The position numbers and the translations under genes are program-made. The notes under the pieces are model-generated. The model ran no database searches. It saw only the letters and a list, made by a program, of their open reading frames with translations, and was not told where the DNA came from. From assembly GCA_947499545.1 (NCBI GenBank), contig CANMOZ010000006.1:146612-210611 (forward strand): a stretch of 64,000 nucleotides of DNA. Reading direction: 5' to 3'. This document shows, one piece after another, positions 9,754 through 19,431 of this stretch (positions are counted from its first letter, which is position 1; every line of letters starts with the position of its first letter). This DNA comes from an uncultured Saccharospirillaceae bacterium (GTDB taxonomy: Bacteria; Pseudomonadota; Gammaproteobacteria; Pseudomonadales; Oceanobacteraceae).

Positions 9754-9766
9754 ACAATTAAATTGT
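9754..9766. repeat. 13-bp palindrome ACAATT-A-AATTGT in the argE-argC gap
   Basis: A perfect palindrome with a single central base in the long divergent intergenic region. It is not an ARG box: the ArgR consensus TGAAT-N4-ATTCA does not match. It could be an operator for another regulator or be chance in AT-rich DNA. Confidence 0.3.
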
Positions 9767-9816
9767 GAGAGCTGCATCGCTAAAATCGAAAAGACTTAAG
9801 CAATAACAAAACGGAT

Positions 9817-9966
9817 TCAGAATCGTCGTCGTAAACGTCGATTTGAAGAAGAGGGGAATAGAACGTGAGAAAAGACAGCCAGAGAAGAAAGAACATTTTG
9901 CACATTAACGCTTCTCGGCAGTAATGCCGTGAAATGCAAAATGGAGTGAAGCTGCTGAACGGTCAT
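9817..9966 (-). CDS. Candidate arginine leader peptide upstream of argC
   Basis: A 49-codon ORF on the argC strand. ATG at 9966-9964 is preceded by GGGA at a 7-nt spacing and the stop is TGA at 9819-9817. The last eight residues are NRRLRRRF, with arginine codons CGA, CGT, CGA, CGA, CGA; one earlier arginine is AGA. A run of codons for the product amino acid just before a stop, upstream of that amino acid's operon, is the hallmark of attenuation leaders. The coding region also contains mutually exclusive pairings (CATTTTGCA/TGCAAAATG, GCTTC/GAAGC, CGGCA/TGCCG). No classic terminator was found between it and argC, so attenuation is inference. Confidence 0.35.
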   Translation of the reverse strand: MTVQQLHSILHFTALLPRSVNVQNVLSSLAVFSHVLFPSSSNRRLRRRF

Positions 9967-10101
9967 GGAATAATCCCAAGGCAAAAGCGCAATAATCTAG
10001 TCGTTAAAAGGTGGCAAACTTGGCCTTTCGCCATAACTCTATAAGATGTTTAGACTCAAATCTACCTAAACTTGGCATTTTTGAATAAACACATCCAAGC
10101 G

Positions 10102-10129
10102 TTTACTAAACCCTTCAACTTCGTATAAT
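10102..10129 (+). promoter_or_regulatory. Probable argE promoter
   Basis: TTTACT (10102-10107), a 16-bp spacer and a perfect TATAAT (10124-10129). Transcription would begin near 10136, giving a leader of about 30 nt to the ATG at 10167. The -10 box contains part of an upstream in-frame ATG (10128), which therefore cannot be the translation start. TGAAT at 10082-10086, just upstream, matches half an ARG box, but the second half is poor. Confidence 0.6.
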
Positions 10130-10166
10130 GTCTACCAGACAGAATGGTGATTTGCAAGGATTTTAT

Positions 10167-11330
10167 ATGCTACCCCCTTTTTTCGAACTCTACAAAACAC
10201 TGATTGCCATTCCATCTATTAGCAGTACGGACCCCGCTTGGGATCAAAGCAATGAACCCTTAATTGATCAGCTCTGTGACTGGTTTGAACGCCTTGGCTT
10301 TAAGGTGCATAAGCAAGCAATCCCTGACCATCCTGGCAAGTTCAACATGATCGCTCAACTAGGCCAAGGGAGTGGAGGGCTTATGCTTTCAGGGCATTCC
10401 GATACCGTCCCCTTTGATGCTGGACGATGGCAACATGATCCTTTCAAGCTTACAGAAGCAGACAATCGCTGGTACGGACTTGGCAGTATCGATATGAAGG
10501 GCTATTTTGCATTCATACTAGACGCTTGTCGCAACCTTTTGGAAACGGATCTACAAAAGCCCCTTTACGTAGTTGCCACTGCGGATGAAGAAACATCCAT
10601 GGTAGGCGCTCAGTATTTAGCGGAAGCGTCCAAACGAGCTGGGGAACCGCAGCTCCAGCCAGATATGGCTATTATTGGCGAGCCAACCAACCTGCAACCC
10701 ATTATTGCTCACAAGGGGCACCTCTCCTATGGCATCCGTATCCAGGGCAAAAGTGGTCATTCAAGCCAGCCACACTTAGGTCAAAATGCAATAGAGATGA
10801 TGAGTGAGGTCTTACCTGCGGTACTCCACCTACAGCAGCGCCTGGCTGATAACTATTCATCTCCGCTATTTGATGTACCCTTTCCGACGCTCAACTTGGG
10901 GCAGCTACAAGGCGGAGACAGCCCAAACCGAATCTGTGGCTGTTGTACACTGGGATTTGATGTTAGGCCAACCCCAGAGCTTTCGCTCATTGAATTAGCA
11001 CCATTGCTTGAACAAACGCTACAACCCTTTATGCAACGCTGGCCGAATGCGCTTGAACTCATCAGTTACCATGAGCCTATTCCTCCTTACCAAACTCGGC
11101 CTGACACTGAGCTTGTTAAAACATTAGAAGACCTCGGTCAACGCCAGTGTGGGTCGGTTAACTACTGCACCGAAGCACCCTATTTACAAGAAATAGGCTG
11201 TGAAACCGTTGTCTTTGGCGTTGGCTCTATTGAACAAGCCCATCAACCAAACGAATATCTAAGTTTAAACAGTGTCAAACCTGCCCAGCAGGCAGTTAGG
11301 TCATTAATTGAACGCTATTGTTTAAAATAA
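10167..11330 (+). CDS. argE: N-acetylornithine deacetylase
   Basis: Hydrolyses N-acetylornithine to ornithine and acetate. It is a cytoplasmic M20-family dinuclear metalloenzyme of 387 residues. Visible metal and catalytic motifs are SGHSDTVPF, GSIDMKGY, ATADEETS and the EPT segment. The start at 10167 is supported by AAGGA at a 6-nt spacing and by the N-terminus MLPPFFELYKTLIAIPSIS, which matches E. coli ArgE. A 13-codon longer reading would begin inside the promoter -10 box. The gene is divergent from argC, as in the classical bipolar arg cluster. An ArgE step fits a linear pathway, with ArgH(A) supplying acetylglutamate. Confidence 0.95.
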   Translation: MLPPFFELYKTLIAIPSISSTDPAWDQSNEPLIDQLCDWFERLGFKVHKQAIPDHPGKFNMIAQLGQGSGGLMLSGHSDTVPFDAGRWQHDPFKLTEADNRWYGLGSIDMKGYFAFILDACRNLLETDLQKPLYVVATADEETSMVGAQYLAEASKRAGEPQLQPDMAIIGEPTNLQPIIAHKGHLSYGIRIQGKSGHSSQPHLGQNAIEMMSEVLPAVLHLQQRLADNYSSPLFDVPFPTLNLGQLQGGDSPNRICGCCTLGFDVRPTPELSLIELAPLLEQTLQPFMQRWPNALELISYHEPIPPYQTRPDTELVKTLEDLGQRQCGSVNYCTEAPYLQEIGCETVVFGVGSIEQAHQPNEYLSLNSVKPAQQAVRSLIERYCLK

Positions 11331-11344
11331 TTAACTCTAGAAAA

Positions 11345-11391
11345 GATTTTTAACTTGCTGACCACAGCACGTTAAAAATCCACTTTTTTTT
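11345..11391 (+). terminator. Intrinsic terminator of argE
   Basis: A perfect 10-bp stem (GATTTTTAAC at 11345-11354 and GTTAAAAATC at 11371-11380) followed by CAC and a run of eight T. It lies 15 bp after the argE stop and separates argE from the convergent sensor kinase gene. Confidence 0.85.
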
Positions 11392-11473
11392 CAAGATAGT
11401 AATAAGGTTTATTTGACTGATTACCCGAACAGCATTTATGAAATGCGCAATAAGATTCGTATACTTGTATTGG

Positions 11474-14400
11474 CTAGGACCCAGCTTTTAACCATTGTTG
11501 CAGTGCTCGTGTGACTTGATCAAAATGAATGGGTTTTGATAAATAATCATTCATTCCTGCATTTAGACAGCGTCGCTTGTCTTCTTCAAAAGCATTCGCT
11601 GTCATCGCAACAATAGGAGTGTTTATGCCTAGCTGCCTGATCGCTTTTGTAGCCTGTATTCCATCCATTTGTGGCATCTGTACATCCATTAAGATGATGT
11701 CATAAGGCTTTGTTTCGATCGCTTGCAAAGCCTCTTTTCCGTTATTTGCTATGTCCACTTCAAGCTCAAGCTCAGCTAAAACCTCCCGTATTAACTCTTG
11801 ATTTAACCCATTATCTTCTACAACCAGGACTTTATAGCCAGGCAAAGAGACAGGCGCATTAACATCGGTATAACAAACATATTCTTGTGTCCGGGATTTT
11901 TCTGCTGGAATTTTTAATACAAACCGACTGCCTTCACCAAAGGTAGAATATGCAAGCAGATCTCCTTGCATTTTACTTGCTAATTGCTTACTTATTGACA
12001 GACCCAAACCTGTTCCTCCATACCGCCGGGTTATGGAATCATCCCCCTGGTAGAAAGGCTGAAATAGCTTATCTAATTGCTTAGCATCCATCCCAATACC
12101 GGTATCCTCAACACTGATTTTTAATAATGACCCATCATAAGAAACGGATATAGTGACCTCCCCGAATTCAGTAAATTTTATCGCGTTACCGATCAGGTTG
12201 GTCAAAATTTGGCGGATGCGAGTAGCATCAATCATCAGAAAATCAGGGATTGAATTTTCAATTTTCAAATCAAACTTAAGATGCCTATCACGCACCTTTT
12301 CGTCAAACATAACCATTATCGCTTTAATTAATTGCACTAAGTGCGTTGGCTCCCTGTGTATTTGAAGCGCTTTTGCTTCTAGCTTTGACAAATCCAAAAT
12401 ATCATTTAGTATCGCCAACAAAGAAGAAGCTGCTTCATTTATATATCGCAAATATTTCGCTGTCGTTTCCTTTGGATTTTTCATCAAAGCCACTTGAGAA
12501 AAGCCCAAAATCGCATTCATGGGCGTTCTAATTTCGTGACTCATGTTTGCCAAAAAACGGCTCTTGCTTTCAGCGGTTTCTTCGGCCAGTTTTTTGGCTT
12601 GTTTTAATTCTTGGGTTTCTCTGACCCGATCTTCCACATCGTGCCACACTTCCATTAGTGCCACCCCATCCAAATAATCAACCGGTATTTGCGTCACCTC
12701 GTAAGTGCGTACTCCAAAAGAAGGGTGTTGGTACTGCCACTCAAAACGTTGCATACCTTTTTCAATTGAAATTGACTGATACTCTATGTATTCATCAATA
12801 TGAAATTTGCCTGATTGAGCAAAATAGAATGAAATATCCGTACCTTGTAGTAGACTTTCATCTGTCAACCCAAGCGCATGTGAGAATGCCTGATTAGCAT
12901 AAAGAATATTCAAACCATCAAGCAAAACATGGGGTTCTGTAGAGTACTCATAAAAAGTTTGATGGATCATTTCTGTTGCTCGCCGGTCCGTTATATCTCT
13001 GGCAACGCTCAAGATACCTATAATCTGCTCATTTCTATTTCTAAAAGGCGTTTTCATCACATTAAAAAGGCGACGAACCCCAAACACATTTTTCATCCAA
13101 AGCTCAACTTGATGCTCCCTTCCTAAATTCAAAACAGCCCGATCTTCTATTTTAATTCGTTCAGCCAATTCATTCCCCATAATATCCGACATTGGCAATC
13201 CCGAAATATCCTCACCCGCCCTACCAAACCATTGCAATAATGCTGGATTACCCAATATAAATCGGTCGCTTTCAGCAGCATATTCAATTATCGAGATTTG
13301 GTCTGGAGAACCATCGAGCACGGCTTCAAGCAAATTCAAGTTGTTTGAATTTTGCTCTTCGATTAACTTTTGCGCTGTAATATCTTCGCTGACAATTAAA
13401 ACCCCTGATGCACCTTTCTTATCTTTCATAAAGGGTGCTTTAAAAAAACGGTAATAACAGGTATCTTTACGGTTACCTGCCGATACTTTTATGTCAGACA
13501 ACGCGATAAACTCCCCATTCAAAGCTCTTTTATCGCTTCGATCAAATGCCTCAACCTCACATAACCAATTCAGTTCTTTGTCCATTTTTCCTATCAATTG
13601 ATCCGCTTCGTGCAAATCTAAGTCAAAGGCAAAACGGGCATTACACCCCATATATTTCAGCTGCGTGTCTTTCCAGGCAACACCAAGAGGAATGGTATCC
13701 AGAACTTCTTTTAATTTGGTTTCTGATGTTTTTAATTTATCAGCCAGATCAACCAGAGCCCGCGTTCTTTCCCTAACTCGGCTCTCCAATTCTGAATTAA
13801 GGTCTGCCAACCTATTCTCAACCAGCTTTTGATTGGTTATATCAGTATGGGTGCCTACAATCCTTTTATATGAACCTACTGCATCAAGATCCACCACTTT
13901 TGCTTTATTCAATATCCATCGATACTCTCCAGAGCTATCTTGCATCCGATACTCTGCTTTGATACTCTCACCTTTACTTTTACTAAGCGAATCCCGAAAA
14001 AAATTTAAAAACCTTTCTTGATCCTCAGGATGAACCGAACCAACAATAATATCCAGATCAGCTTCAAATGCATTCGGTTCATAGCCAAGCATTTGATACC
14101 AATTTCTATTTAAATAAAGCTTTCCGTTAGTTTTATAATCCCATAGCCCTTCATTGGAAGCTTCTAGCGCATACTGCAAGCGCATTTCACTTTCTTTTAA
14201 TTGGAAGAGAAGCCGCTTTCTGTCATTGTTACTTTTCCAGAAGCGGACCAACCAATACATCCCAAACAAAATGATTAATACGAAAAACACTTTAGCTAAA
14301 AGCGTTTCGTACTTCATCGATTGCTTTTTCAAATAGTCATGATAACTAAAGAAAAAATCATTAAATACAAAAGGTTTTTTTACAATCCCAAGCTCTTTTA

Positions 14401-15310
14401 GGTACGTGTGAATCTTTTCCCAACGCTCTGCACTTGTATGTCCTATAGGGATAACAGGATAATTCATAAGCTCTTTAACAACGCCGGCTTCATGTAAGTT
14501 GTAACTAAGCGGGTCTTCGTAAGGAAAAACTCTCGGCATCGCCGCCAAACGACGAGCTACCTCGGCTTCATTTGCTAATGCGTATTGCCATCCTCGGATG
14601 GACGCATGCAGAAAAAGGTCTACCATTTCGGGGTCTTTTTCTATCAGATCTTTTGTTGTATATAGGAGATCACCATAGAATTGAATCCCAAAATCAGACG
14701 CTTTAAATTCATGCACTGACATTTTCTTTCTATCAGCTGCCCATCGCCCCGAAACAGCATAATCCAAAGCCACTTCAGCTTCATGACGTGAAAGTGCAGA
14801 GAGCCCAAACTGATAATCGACTATTTGGGTATCTTGAATATGAAAACCTTCACGTTTAGCTAAAGCCCTCAACTCAACCAAACCAAAATCTCTTGAGCTA
14901 GAGATCCTAGCATCAGCAAAATCTTTCAGTGATTGGACAGGACCGTTTTTCAGTGAAAAATAGGAAAAAGGACTGTTTTGAAAAATACTTGCTATGACAA
15001 CGAGGGGACGTCCTTCATCTCGATGTATCAAAATATCTGGCCCACCAATGCCAAAGTGAGCCTTACCTGATTCAACCTGCTCAGCCACATTTAATAACTG
15101 GCCGCTCAATGTCGGCCTAGGTACCAAAGTAACCGTTAGACCTACCTCTTCATAATACCCCTGCCATTGTGCGGCATAGTATCCGGCAAATTGAAATTCA
15201 GGATCCCATTTTAATTGAAGTGTAATGGGTCTTAATTGGTCATTATTCGCCCACACAAAGGCCTGAGCAGTAGCCCAAAGAAATCCACCGAGGATAAGCG
15301 TCCTGAGCAT
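11474..15310 (-). CDS. Hybrid sensor histidine kinase with periplasmic NMT1/THI5-like domain and multiple PAS domains
   Basis: About 1,278 residues. Order: signal sequence; periplasmic substrate-binding domain of the NMT1/THI5 (thiamine-pyrimidine/ABC binding protein-like) type over about residues 30-320; one membrane segment near 345; four PAS domains separated by a coiled coil; HisKA with SHEIRTPMNAI; HATPase with NAIKF, DTGIGM and GGTGLGL; and a C-terminal receiver with the phosphorylated Asp in LMDVQMPQMDG. All phosphorelay residues are present. I use the ATG at 15310; a GTG at 15334 would add 8 residues, and neither has a good Shine-Dalgarno. No partner regulator is adjacent. The ligand is unknown; a role near prpBCD is only suggested by proximity. 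Confidence 0.9.
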   Translation of the reverse strand: MLRTLILGGFLWATAQAFVWANNDQLRPITLQLKWDPEFQFAGYYAAQWQGYYEEVGLTVTLVPRPTLSGQLLNVAEQVESGKAHFGIGGPDILIHRDEGRPLVVIASIFQNSPFSYFSLKNGPVQSLKDFADARISSSRDFGLVELRALAKREGFHIQDTQIVDYQFGLSALSRHEAEVALDYAVSGRWAADRKKMSVHEFKASDFGIQFYGDLLYTTKDLIEKDPEMVDLFLHASIRGWQYALANEAEVARRLAAMPRVFPYEDPLSYNLHEAGVVKELMNYPVIPIGHTSAERWEKIHTYLKELGIVKKPFVFNDFFFSYHDYLKKQSMKYETLLAKVFFVLIILFGMYWLVRFWKSNNDRKRLLFQLKESEMRLQYALEASNEGLWDYKTNGKLYLNRNWYQMLGYEPNAFEADLDIIVGSVHPEDQERFLNFFRDSLSKSKGESIKAEYRMQDSSGEYRWILNKAKVVDLDAVGSYKRIVGTHTDITNQKLVENRLADLNSELESRVRERTRALVDLADKLKTSETKLKEVLDTIPLGVAWKDTQLKYMGCNARFAFDLDLHEADQLIGKMDKELNWLCEVEAFDRSDKRALNGEFIALSDIKVSAGNRKDTCYYRFFKAPFMKDKKGASGVLIVSEDITAQKLIEEQNSNNLNLLEAVLDGSPDQISIIEYAAESDRFILGNPALLQWFGRAGEDISGLPMSDIMGNELAERIKIEDRAVLNLGREHQVELWMKNVFGVRRLFNVMKTPFRNRNEQIIGILSVARDITDRRATEMIHQTFYEYSTEPHVLLDGLNILYANQAFSHALGLTDESLLQGTDISFYFAQSGKFHIDEYIEYQSISIEKGMQRFEWQYQHPSFGVRTYEVTQIPVDYLDGVALMEVWHDVEDRVRETQELKQAKKLAEETAESKSRFLANMSHEIRTPMNAILGFSQVALMKNPKETTAKYLRYINEAASSLLAILNDILDLSKLEAKALQIHREPTHLVQLIKAIMVMFDEKVRDRHLKFDLKIENSIPDFLMIDATRIRQILTNLIGNAIKFTEFGEVTISVSYDGSLLKISVEDTGIGMDAKQLDKLFQPFYQGDDSITRRYGGTGLGLSISKQLASKMQGDLLAYSTFGEGSRFVLKIPAEKSRTQEYVCYTDVNAPVSLPGYKVLVVEDNGLNQELIREVLAELELEVDIANNGKEALQAIETKPYDIILMDVQMPQMDGIQATKAIRQLGINTPIVAMTANAFEEDKRRCLNAGMNDYLSKPIHFDQVTRALQQWLKAGS

Positions 15311-15402
15311 GTTATTTGAGTCAATTGGAACCACTCAATCACTATAGCTAATTCCATATTGACCCAGAGAAATGAGAACGTTGTGACTTCTTACGTCTTT
15401 AA

Positions 15403-15426
15403 AGCTCACGTCTATTTTCGTGAGCT
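15403..15426 (-). terminator. Probable terminator of the prpBCD transcript
   Basis: AGCTCACG (15403-15410) and CGTGAGCT (15419-15426) form an 8-bp perfect stem with an 8-nt loop, 35 bp after the prpD stop. On the minus strand the stem is followed by TTTAAAG, a weak U-tract. Confidence 0.5.
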
Positions 15427-15461
15427 AAGCATCCCAAATTTAACAATAAAAGCATTGTGGC

Positions 15462-16910
15462 TTAAATAGTCATCATACTCATAAAATCATCAACAGCGGT
15501 TTCCTGCAGGGCTTTATCATCCAAACAAAGAGTTAAAATGTCTTTTGCCTGTTTGGCTGGAAACCTTGTTAGCAAGTTTTGCTCAAATTTACTCACCAAC
15601 TTTGGAATCCCTTCTTCCCGTCGACGCATATGGCCTACTGGGTATTCGACCACCACCCTCTCCGTCTTTGACCCATCTGTGAATTCTATTTCTATTGCAT
15701 TCGCAATACTGCGTTTGTCTGACTCTAAATATTCAGTCGTATATCTTGCCTCTTCGTGGACCTCCATCTTATCCCTTAATTGGTCTATTTCGGGATGAGA
15801 GTCATGAAAATCGGTTTCATAATGCTCGGCTATTAAGGACCCAAACAACAAAGGCACCGCAATCATATACTGCAAACAGTGATCACGATCTGCAGGGTTA
15901 TTCAGCACTCCCTGCTTTGAAATGATGCGAATGGCTGATTCATGAGTAAAAATACGGATTTTCTTGATATCATTTGCTCGATTTTTAACCAATGGGTGCA
16001 ATTCAAGCGCTGCTTCAACGGCTGTTTGCGCATGAAATTCCGCTGGAAATGAAATCTTAAATAACACATTTTCCATGACATAAGTGCTCAGCGGTCGCTC
16101 AAGCTTTATGTCTTTTCCGCCAAAAGACACATCTTGAAACCCCCACTTGGACGCTGTTAGAGCACTCGGATACCCCATCTCACCTCTCATAACAAGGTCT
16201 GCCAACCTCACTGCTCTAGAGGTTGCATCACCCGCAGCCCAAGATTTTCGAGAGCCAGCATTGGGGGCATGCCGGTAAGTACGCAAACTCTGCCCATCGA
16301 CCCATGCATGACTCAAAGCATCCATGATTTGAGCCTTGCTTCCACCCTTCAACCAGGCCACTACGGCTGTTGAAGCCACTTTTACCAACAGCACATGGTC
16401 AAGTCCAACTCGATTAAATGCATGATTCAAAGCCAACACGCCCTGAATCTCATGAGCTTTGATCATGGCCTCTAAGACGGTTGCCATCGTGACGGGTTTA
16501 GCCTGACTCGATCTTCTTTTTTGGGATAAATAATCGCAAACCGCCAGTATTGCCCCTAGATTGTCTGATGGATGCCCCCACTCAGCCGCCAACCAGGTAT
16601 CGTTGTAATCCAACCAACGTACAATACATCCAATATCCCATGCGGCTTTAATTGGATCTAATCGAAGCTGTGTACCTGGCACTCTTGAACCACCAGGAAC
16701 TACTGTGCCTTCAACAATGGGGCCTAAATGTTTGGTACATTCTGGAAATCTCAGTGCCAACAGACCACATCCAAGCGTATCCATCAAACAATAACGAGCT
16801 GTTTCCCAGGCCGTTTTCGACTTAGGCAAATCGGCCATTACGTACTCCGCTATCTGCCCTAACAAGGGATCGTAGGGAGGGCGTTCGCTTTGATCAACAT
16901 TCAATGACAT
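15462..16910 (-). CDS. prpD: 2-methylcitrate dehydratase
   Basis: Dehydrates 2-methylcitrate to 2-methyl-cis-aconitate in the methylcitrate cycle of propionyl-CoA breakdown. The 482-residue protein is MmgE/PrpD family over its whole length, at the usual family size. The start ATG at 16910 has GAGGT upstream; a TTG directly before it would add one residue. It is the last gene of prpBCD, 81 bp after prpC. No acnD/prpF pair is present, so the cofactor-free PrpD route is used, with hydration left to an aconitase elsewhere. Confidence 0.93.
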   Translation of the reverse strand: MSLNVDQSERPPYDPLLGQIAEYVMADLPKSKTAWETARYCLMDTLGCGLLALRFPECTKHLGPIVEGTVVPGGSRVPGTQLRLDPIKAAWDIGCIVRWLDYNDTWLAAEWGHPSDNLGAILAVCDYLSQKRRSSQAKPVTMATVLEAMIKAHEIQGVLALNHAFNRVGLDHVLLVKVASTAVVAWLKGGSKAQIMDALSHAWVDGQSLRTYRHAPNAGSRKSWAAGDATSRAVRLADLVMRGEMGYPSALTASKWGFQDVSFGGKDIKLERPLSTYVMENVLFKISFPAEFHAQTAVEAALELHPLVKNRANDIKKIRIFTHESAIRIISKQGVLNNPADRDHCLQYMIAVPLLFGSLIAEHYETDFHDSHPEIDQLRDKMEVHEEARYTTEYLESDKRSIANAIEIEFTDGSKTERVVVEYPVGHMRRREEGIPKLVSKFEQNLLTRFPAKQAKDILTLCLDDKALQETAVDDFMSMMTI

Positions 16911-16991
16911 CAAATACCTCTTAAGCTCTTTAAGGAACTACTTAAAAAAACACTGATCTATATACCCCAGACACAACATCAGTCTGGAAGG

Positions 16992-18119
16992 TTATCGTTG
17001 TTGAATCGGAATAAAAGGACGCAAATTTGGCCCAGTGTATTCAGCACTTGGACGAATGATACGATTATTATCTCTTTGCTCTTTAATGTGGCTACACCAC
17101 CCAGATGTTCGTGACATGACGAATATGGGCGTAAAAAGGGCTGTTGGTATCCCCATAAAGTGGTATGCAGACGCATGAAAAAAATCAGCATTTGGGAATA
17201 GCTTCTTTTCACGCCACATGACTTCTTCACAACGGGCGGAGATATCATAAAGTTGTTGATCATCCCCTACTTCATCAGCGAGCTTTTTTGACCACTTTTT
17301 GATAATGGCATTGCGAGGGTCTGAAGTTCGATAAATAGCATGCCCAAAACCCATGATTTTTTCTTTATTCGACAACATCTGCATAAGCTTATTTTCAGCT
17401 TCATCTGGGTTTGAAAACGCTGAAATCATCTCCATCGCAGCCTCGTTCGCTCCACCGTGAAGCGGTCCTCTAAGAGAGCCAATTGCCGCCACTATGCAAG
17501 AGTGAATGTCTGACAGTGTCGACGCGCAGACGCGGGCAGTAAAAGTAGACGCGTTAAATTCGTGTTCGGCATAAAGGATCAGAGAAGCTTGCATGACTTG
17601 TTCAAAAAGGGGATTTGGTGGTTGATCATGCAATAGCCGTAAAAAGTGTCCGGCAATGGTTTTATCGGCTGTTTCTGTATTAACCCTTAAGCCTTCTTTA
17701 GCGAACCGATACCAATACAACAAAATGCTTGGCAAAACCGCTAAAAGCCTATCGATTTGATCATTTACCCGTTCAAAATGGGTCTCTGTTTCCAAGTTGC
17801 CTAACATGGACACGCCCGTTCTCATAACATCCATCGGATGAGCGCTTTCAGGTATTTTTTCTAGCACATCTTTTAGAGGGGTGGGTAAATTTCGCAAGCT
17901 GCTTAGCTTGTCTAGATATTGACTTAATTCAGATTCTGTTGGCAATTCTCCCCTCGTTAAGAGAAAAGCCACTTCTTCAAAAGTCGCCTGTTCAGCCAAC
18001 TCAAGAATGTCGTAACCACGGTACGTTAGGCCAGCACCTTCTTTGCCTACCGTACATAAGCTCGTTTGACCGGCGACCTGCCCTCTTAATCCTGCACCCG
18101 CTAGCGCTTTATCAACCAT
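16992..18119 (-). CDS. prpC: 2-methylcitrate synthase
   Basis: Condenses propionyl-CoA with oxaloacetate. The 375-residue protein is a citrate-synthase-family enzyme with the catalytic regions GPLHGGANEAAM and GFGHAIYRTSDPR. The shorter, single-domain-like N-terminus (AGLRGQVAGQTSLCTVG) is characteristic of methylcitrate synthases rather than the TCA-cycle citrate synthase. A strong AGGGAGGTG lies just before the ATG. It lies between prpB (100 bp) and prpD (81 bp), which confirms the assignment. Confidence 0.94.
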   Translation of the reverse strand: MVDKALAGAGLRGQVAGQTSLCTVGKEGAGLTYRGYDILELAEQATFEEVAFLLTRGELPTESELSQYLDKLSSLRNLPTPLKDVLEKIPESAHPMDVMRTGVSMLGNLETETHFERVNDQIDRLLAVLPSILLYWYRFAKEGLRVNTETADKTIAGHFLRLLHDQPPNPLFEQVMQASLILYAEHEFNASTFTARVCASTLSDIHSCIVAAIGSLRGPLHGGANEAAMEMISAFSNPDEAENKLMQMLSNKEKIMGFGHAIYRTSDPRNAIIKKWSKKLADEVGDDQQLYDISARCEEVMWREKKLFPNADFFHASAYHFMGIPTALFTPIFVMSRTSGWCSHIKEQRDNNRIIRPSAEYTGPNLRPFIPIQQR

Positions 18120-18219
18120 AAATTCACCTCCCTATGTTTGAATACATTGATTTATTTGTTTTGTTGCACCCTTACCAAGATCTTATCTACAACCCTTTCT
18201 ATTAGGAGAGTTCCTGACA

Positions 18220-19110
18220 TCACTTCTTATTCAGTGAATCTAAATGAGCTTCATATTGGTGATACCCCAACACCTCATACAACTCTTCTCTTGTTTGCAT
18301 TCTATCTAAAACAGTTTTTTGGCAGGGCTCATTCATCAGCGTTTCATATACTTGTTCAGCCGCTCTCGACATAGCTCTAAAGGCTGACAATGGATACAGC
18401 GCCATTGAAACGCCTGCCTGCCCAAGTTCATCACGTGTTAGCAATGGGGTTTTACCAAATTCCGTTATGTTAGCCAAAATAGGGGCTTGTAGATTAGAAG
18501 CAAAAAAGGCGTAGTCGTCTAGGGTTGTCAACGCTTCTACGAAGATGCCATCTGCACCAGCTTCGATGTAAGCTTTGGCTCTCGATAAGGCTGATTCACG
18601 GCCTTCTTGCGCATAGGCATCTGTTCTAGCCATAACAAAAAAATCTTGGTCTTGCCTCGCATCAACACTCGCTTTTACTCGGTCACACATATCTTCACAA
18701 GTTGTAAGTTGCTTATTGGGTCTGTGACCACAACGCTTTGTTCCAGCCTGGTCTTCAATATGAATAGCTGCTGCCCCAGAGCGCTCTAACTCCTTGATGC
18801 TTCTTTGAATGCTAAAGGCACTCCCCCAACCTGTATCAATATCCACCAATAAAGGCAGGTCCGTTACATAGGTAATACGCCTAACGTCCTCTGCGACATC
18901 CCCCAAATGAGTAATAGCCAGATCTGGCAAACCCAAGGATGCATTAGCAACTCCAGCCCCAGACAAATAGAGTGCTCTGTGACCTGCCCTAGCTGCTAAT
19001 AGAGCTGTATATGCATTCACTGTCCCTACAATAGGTAAAGGCGCAAAACCCTCTTCACCTTGATTTGGCAAAACCGCTCTAAAACGTGCGCCAGGTGATA
19101 ATTGAACCAC
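18220..19110 (-). CDS. prpB: 2-methylisocitrate lyase
   Basis: Splits 2-methylisocitrate into pyruvate and succinate. The 296-residue ICL/PEP-mutase-family protein has the catalytic loop KRCGHRPNK and the metal-binding DIDTGWG segment. The start is GTG at 19110 with AGGAG at a 6-nt spacing. It is the first gene of the prpBCD transcript. No prpR-type activator or GntR repressor is found within the window, so its regulator is elsewhere. Confidence 0.94.
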   Translation of the reverse strand: MVQLSPGARFRAVLPNQGEEGFAPLPIVGTVNAYTALLAARAGHRALYLSGAGVANASLGLPDLAITHLGDVAEDVRRITYVTDLPLLVDIDTGWGSAFSIQRSIKELERSGAAAIHIEDQAGTKRCGHRPNKQLTTCEDMCDRVKASVDARQDQDFFVMARTDAYAQEGRESALSRAKAYIEAGADGIFVEALTTLDDYAFFASNLQAPILANITEFGKTPLLTRDELGQAGVSMALYPLSAFRAMSRAAEQVYETLMNEPCQKTVLDRMQTREELYEVLGYHQYEAHLDSLNKK

Positions 19111-19431
19111 AACCCTCTCCTTCTTTAAATTTTACAATTGGCTGCCTAAAAATGGCTTAAGTCTCTGAGAGATAGGTTATTAACGTATCCGATGAAAGAG
19201 GATCACAAAGGATGTGTGATTGCAAATGCTTCATAGCCAATTTGAGGTGCGTAGGTGGAACAATCGGCCTAATATTGATGTTATAGGGCACTAATGGGCC
19301 ACTCCAGCGAGTGACCTTAATAACCTAGAGTTGTGATCAGCCCCAAGGACGGTCTGGGTGTGACAGAGTATCCTTCGCACCTCCTGCTCTCGTAGGATAT
19401 TTGTATCACCAAAGAATTTCAGGAGCCTTCA
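19111..19431. other. Intergenic region between prpB and the M48-like gene (321 bp)
   Basis: Divergent control region. I see only short imperfect inverted repeats (for example CACTC-N4-GAGTG near 19302) and no convincing sigma-70 promoter, operator or RNA structure. AGGAG before the ATG at 19432 is clear. Confidence 0.4.

Noticed and set aside
9583-10166. ARG boxes for ArgR in the argE-argC gap
   Set aside because: Only half-sites were found (TGAAT at 10082, and an ATTCG half-site read on the minus strand near 9680). No 18-bp palindrome close to the ArgR consensus was seen, though a degenerate operator cannot be excluded without a profile scan.
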